Assembly: GCF_949774975.1 (NCBI RefSeq)
Contig: NC_083098.1
Coordinates: 90,700,325-90,764,324 of the forward strand
Reading direction: 5' to 3'
Origin: Lagenorhynchus albirostris
Lineage: Eukaryota > Chordata > Mammalia > Artiodactyla > Delphinidae
Length of the DNA stretch: 64,000 nucleotides
The notes beneath the pieces are model-generated. The model was not told the DNA's origin and did not search any database. It saw nothing but the letters and a program-made list of their open reading frames with translations. Shown here piece after piece: positions 61,365 through 64,000 of this stretch (position 1 is its first letter; each line of letters begins with the position of its first letter). Made by a program: the position numbers and the translations under genes.

Positions 61365-61365
61365 A
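61140..61365 (+). mobile_element. CHR-2-type SINE with (CA)7 tail
   Basis: Forward full-length copy with a perfect 15-bp target-site duplication aagaaacagggtata at 61125-61139 and 61366-61380. A (CA)7 run at 61330-61343 lies between gcgtacc and the A tail, as in the copy at 22544. Probably recent. Confidence 0.97.
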
Positions 61366-61380
61366 AAGAAACAGGGTATA

Positions 61381-62468
61381 AGAGTGATTTCTTTTTCTCC
61401 CAAATAACAAATTCTTGCAAGAATGACATCATATAACAAGAGAATATACAACCCATAGCAGCATTATCTTACTGGACCTAGAATCATTTACACTGTTTTT
61501 TTTCTTCTCTGAGTAAAGTAGTTATCTACACTACTGAAACCTAGAAAATGTTTGATATAATGATTACTAACTAATGTCACCTGCATTACATCAAGCCCTG
61601 TTTAAGGCTTCTCAAATACCTCTGTTCTGCAAATACTTACTAAGCATCCTTTCCCTATCAAACCTTCTAAAAGTCTCTGCCTTGATGGAACTTTGAGTCT
61701 GAAGATCTGGGCAATATACATGGAAACAGCAGTGAAAATAAAATAATTACATCTTTGATTATATAATCTAAGGATGTCACATTAAATTGATCTAAGAACA
61801 GTGATAAGGATCTGGATTTCTTTACAAAGAATTTTGCCTTACACAGAAATTGACATTAGGGAAAATTATTACTGGAAATGTCCATGTAAAAATATTCCTC
61901 CGTGGGCTGACTTAATGTTCCAGTTGTGATCATTGCTTTGTTCAGTTGTCATGTATTAAGCCTAGGTTTGAGTCATTGTGTTAGAAGCTGGTAATAAAAG
62001 CTTTCACATATACCTTCAACCTTTCTTCTCTTGGCTAATAAAACATGTTTTCAAGACAAGTGTTTCAAGTGTAGGCAATTTAAGAAAAATTTTACCTGAG
62101 AACTCAGATTAACATTATGAGCTAAAGGTTTGAGCTCTTTGTGATAGTTTGTATTTGAAAATATTAAATATCTAATTCTGGAAGGGTTATTCTACTCTAT
62201 GCCATTCACATCAGGAACGACTATATGACTTTCTTTGGTCAATATGTCATTTGGACAGAAGATTTAAGAACCAGCTTGTAGTTTGCCATATTTCTTTTCT
62301 TTCTGTCAAGAGACTGTCAGTGTTCTAGACATAGATGATTCTTCAGGTTGGTCCTGGTGGGAAAATGGCATGAATGGATGGATACTTAGCATAAGTAAGG
62401 AAAAAAACCAAACAAACACGGGTTGTTGCAATATACTATGATTTAGAGTTTACTTGTTCCATCAGTGT
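61381..62468. other. AT-rich DNA, no gene seen
   Basis: No exon or repeat recognised. Confidence 0.5.
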
Positions 62469-62475
62469 AGCATAG

Positions 62476-62483
<8 letters not shown>

Positions 62484-62506
<23 letters not shown>

Positions 62507-62701
62507 GTGGTACGTGGGTCTCTCACTGTTGTGGCCTCTCCTGTTGCGGAGCACAGGCTCTGGATGCGCAGGATCAGCGGCCATGGCTCACGGGGCCAGC
62601 CACTCCGTGGCATGTGGGATCCTCCCGGACCGGGGCACAAACCCATGTCCCCTGCGTCGGCAGGTGGACTCTCAACCACTGAGCCACCAGGGAAGCCCCA
62701 C
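62484..62701 (-). mobile_element. CHR-2-type SINE
   Basis: Reverse full-length copy with a long T tail (to 62506) and a perfect 15-bp target-site duplication agcatagtctttttt at 62469-62483 and 62702-62716. Probably recent. Confidence 0.97.
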
Positions 62702-62833
62702 AGCATAGTCTTTTTTGATTGATAAACTCTCCACAAGCTTAACTGGCTTAAAAAAAAAATTCCCGATATATTTTCCTTGTGAATTCAGGCCTCCTGTTAA
62801 AAACTCATACATAAATAGAAAATGTATATAACC

Positions 62834-63156
62834 CTGGTGGTGCAGTGGTTAAGAATCTGCCTGTCAATGCAGGGGACACAGGTTCCAGCCCTGGTCTGGG
62901 AAGATCCCACATGCCGCGGAGCAACTAAGCCCGTGCGCCACAACTACTGAGCCTGTGCTCTAGAGCCTGTGAGCCACAACTACTGAGCCCGCGTGCCTAG
63001 AACCCGTATTCCACAACAAGAGAAGCCACAGCAATAAGAGGCCTGCACACAACAACAAAGAGTAGCCCCCGCTCGGCACAACTAGAGAAAGCCCACACAC
63101 AGCAAAAAAGACTCAACGCAGCCAAAAATAAAGAAATAAATTTATAATTTAAAAAA
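62834..63156 (+). mobile_element. CHR-1-type SINE, first bases missing
   Basis: Forward long CHR copy starting at ctggtggtgcagtggttaag, with ctgagcctgtgctctagagc, aacaaagagtagcccccgct, caactagagaaagcccacac and the tail agccaaaaataaagaaataa. The flanking word agaaaatgtatataacc occurs at 62817-62833 and 63157-63173, a perfect 17-bp target-site duplication. The usual first 8 bases (gggcttcc) are absent. Confidence 0.95.
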
Positions 63157-63177
63157 AGAAAATGTATATAACCTTGG

Positions 63178-64000
63178 AAACTCAACTGAATTCTTCCTGA
63201 CACCCTAAGCTTACTTAATCAATACTACACTTAATACATTTGTATTGGTCTCAATACATCATTTTAATACTTCCATTTCCATCTAGACTATAAACTTCTT
63301 AAAGGTAAAAATCACAGTTTATAGTTCCACAGACATTCCAACACTGTCATTAATAAGCACTTATTGATGTAAAATACTAGCAAATAAAATTTTTCTAAAA
63401 AAAACAAGAAGATATATTTGGCTGAAAAGAAAATGTAAAGCATAAGAATATGTTGAATAATAAGAGTAAAGATTGGAGGAAGAGAAAATAAATACAAAAT
63501 AGAGATTTCCATTAAAAGGAGAAATGAAGAATAGGCAAGGAATTTAAAAAATTATCATGGGAAACTTGAGAAAAAATAAATGAGGCATTTTTAGAAAACA
63601 GTAAAAGATGAGCAGAAGGCAAATTAATGCTACCTCTATAATAATAGTAGTTCTTTTTGTGTGTGTTTTACTTATTTAAACTATTAAATAGACAATGGAA
63701 ACATTTACATTTAGGGACAAGTTTTCAATATTTTTTTTTCTGTTTGAAAATTTGTCACAGAAAGTATTTTAGCCTAAAGATATAACAGAAACATGCAATG
63801 ACCTACGCAGTTTGAATGTCTAATTTGTAAATGCTGTTAAAGCAGACTTGGTGTCAGTGGCCTTATAAGGTTCTAGTCCTGGAATTAAATGTGTTAATTA
63901 ATGAAGACTGGTTTAAAAGTCTAAAGTGACCAGTTGTGGACATTTTTTCTAATTCTGCCAGCTCTTTCCAGCTCTTTTTTTTATTAGTTCCCCTTAGGAA
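63178..64000. other. AT-rich DNA, no gene seen
   Basis: Nothing recognised up to the window edge. Confidence 0.5.

Overview
This window is non-coding nuclear DNA from a mammal, most likely a cetacean (whale, dolphin or porpoise). The host call rests on tRNA-Glu-derived SINEs of the CHR superfamily. There are eleven short CHR-2-type copies (about 200 bp plus an A tail), three longer CHR-1-type copies (about 310-340 bp) and one older short relative. I saw no Bov-tA or BovB elements, which argues against a ruminant. The DNA is AT-rich. I found no exon, intact open reading frame, RNA gene, bacterial-type operon or CRISPR array. All longer open reading frames are decayed L1 ORF2, translated SINEs, or chance frames in AT-rich DNA. 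The window is intergenic or lies inside a large intron, and I cannot tell which.

Layout. 0-9 kb: mostly unique AT-rich DNA with an L1 3' end (561-797), MIR pieces and two old L1 5'-region fragments meeting head to tail-end around 7.18-8.66 kb. 9-23 kb: a Tigger1-derived MITE (9777-10091), three SINEs, L2 and MIR fossils and a TA microsatellite. 23-26.5 kb: the most layered stretch. An old L1 carrying an internal inversion is interrupted by a Tigger-type MITE, followed by a minus-strand L1 that two CHR-2 SINEs and a deletion have broken; an L1M-type 5' region lies beyond it. 27-34 kb: a CHR-2 copy, a CTTCC-rich tract, an L2 and an old L1 fragment. 34.5-37.4 kb: a 5'-truncated L1 with reverse-transcriptase and Cys-rich domains still readable but interrupted by stops. 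38.5-45.2 kb: three plus-strand SINEs within about 1.1 kb, two L1 3' parts, a palindromic DNA-transposon fossil, a CHR-2 with a 30-A tail and a probable solo LTR. 46-51.3 kb: an ancient long repeat, a 2.9 kb old L1 with a 65-bp internal tandem duplication, and an L2. 51.6-64 kb: five more SINEs, a medium-reiteration repeat, a TG microsatellite and a G-rich tract, between long stretches with nothing recognised.

Nothing here looks like a new biological system. The useful observations are structural: young SINE insertions with perfect target-site duplications, a pair of CHR-2 copies sharing the same CA-repeat tail, a microinversion inside an L1, a microhomology deletion joining a SINE to an L1, a tandem duplication inside an L1, and a G-quadruplex-type tract. 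Family names come from remembered consensus sequences. Element ends without a target-site duplication are approximate.
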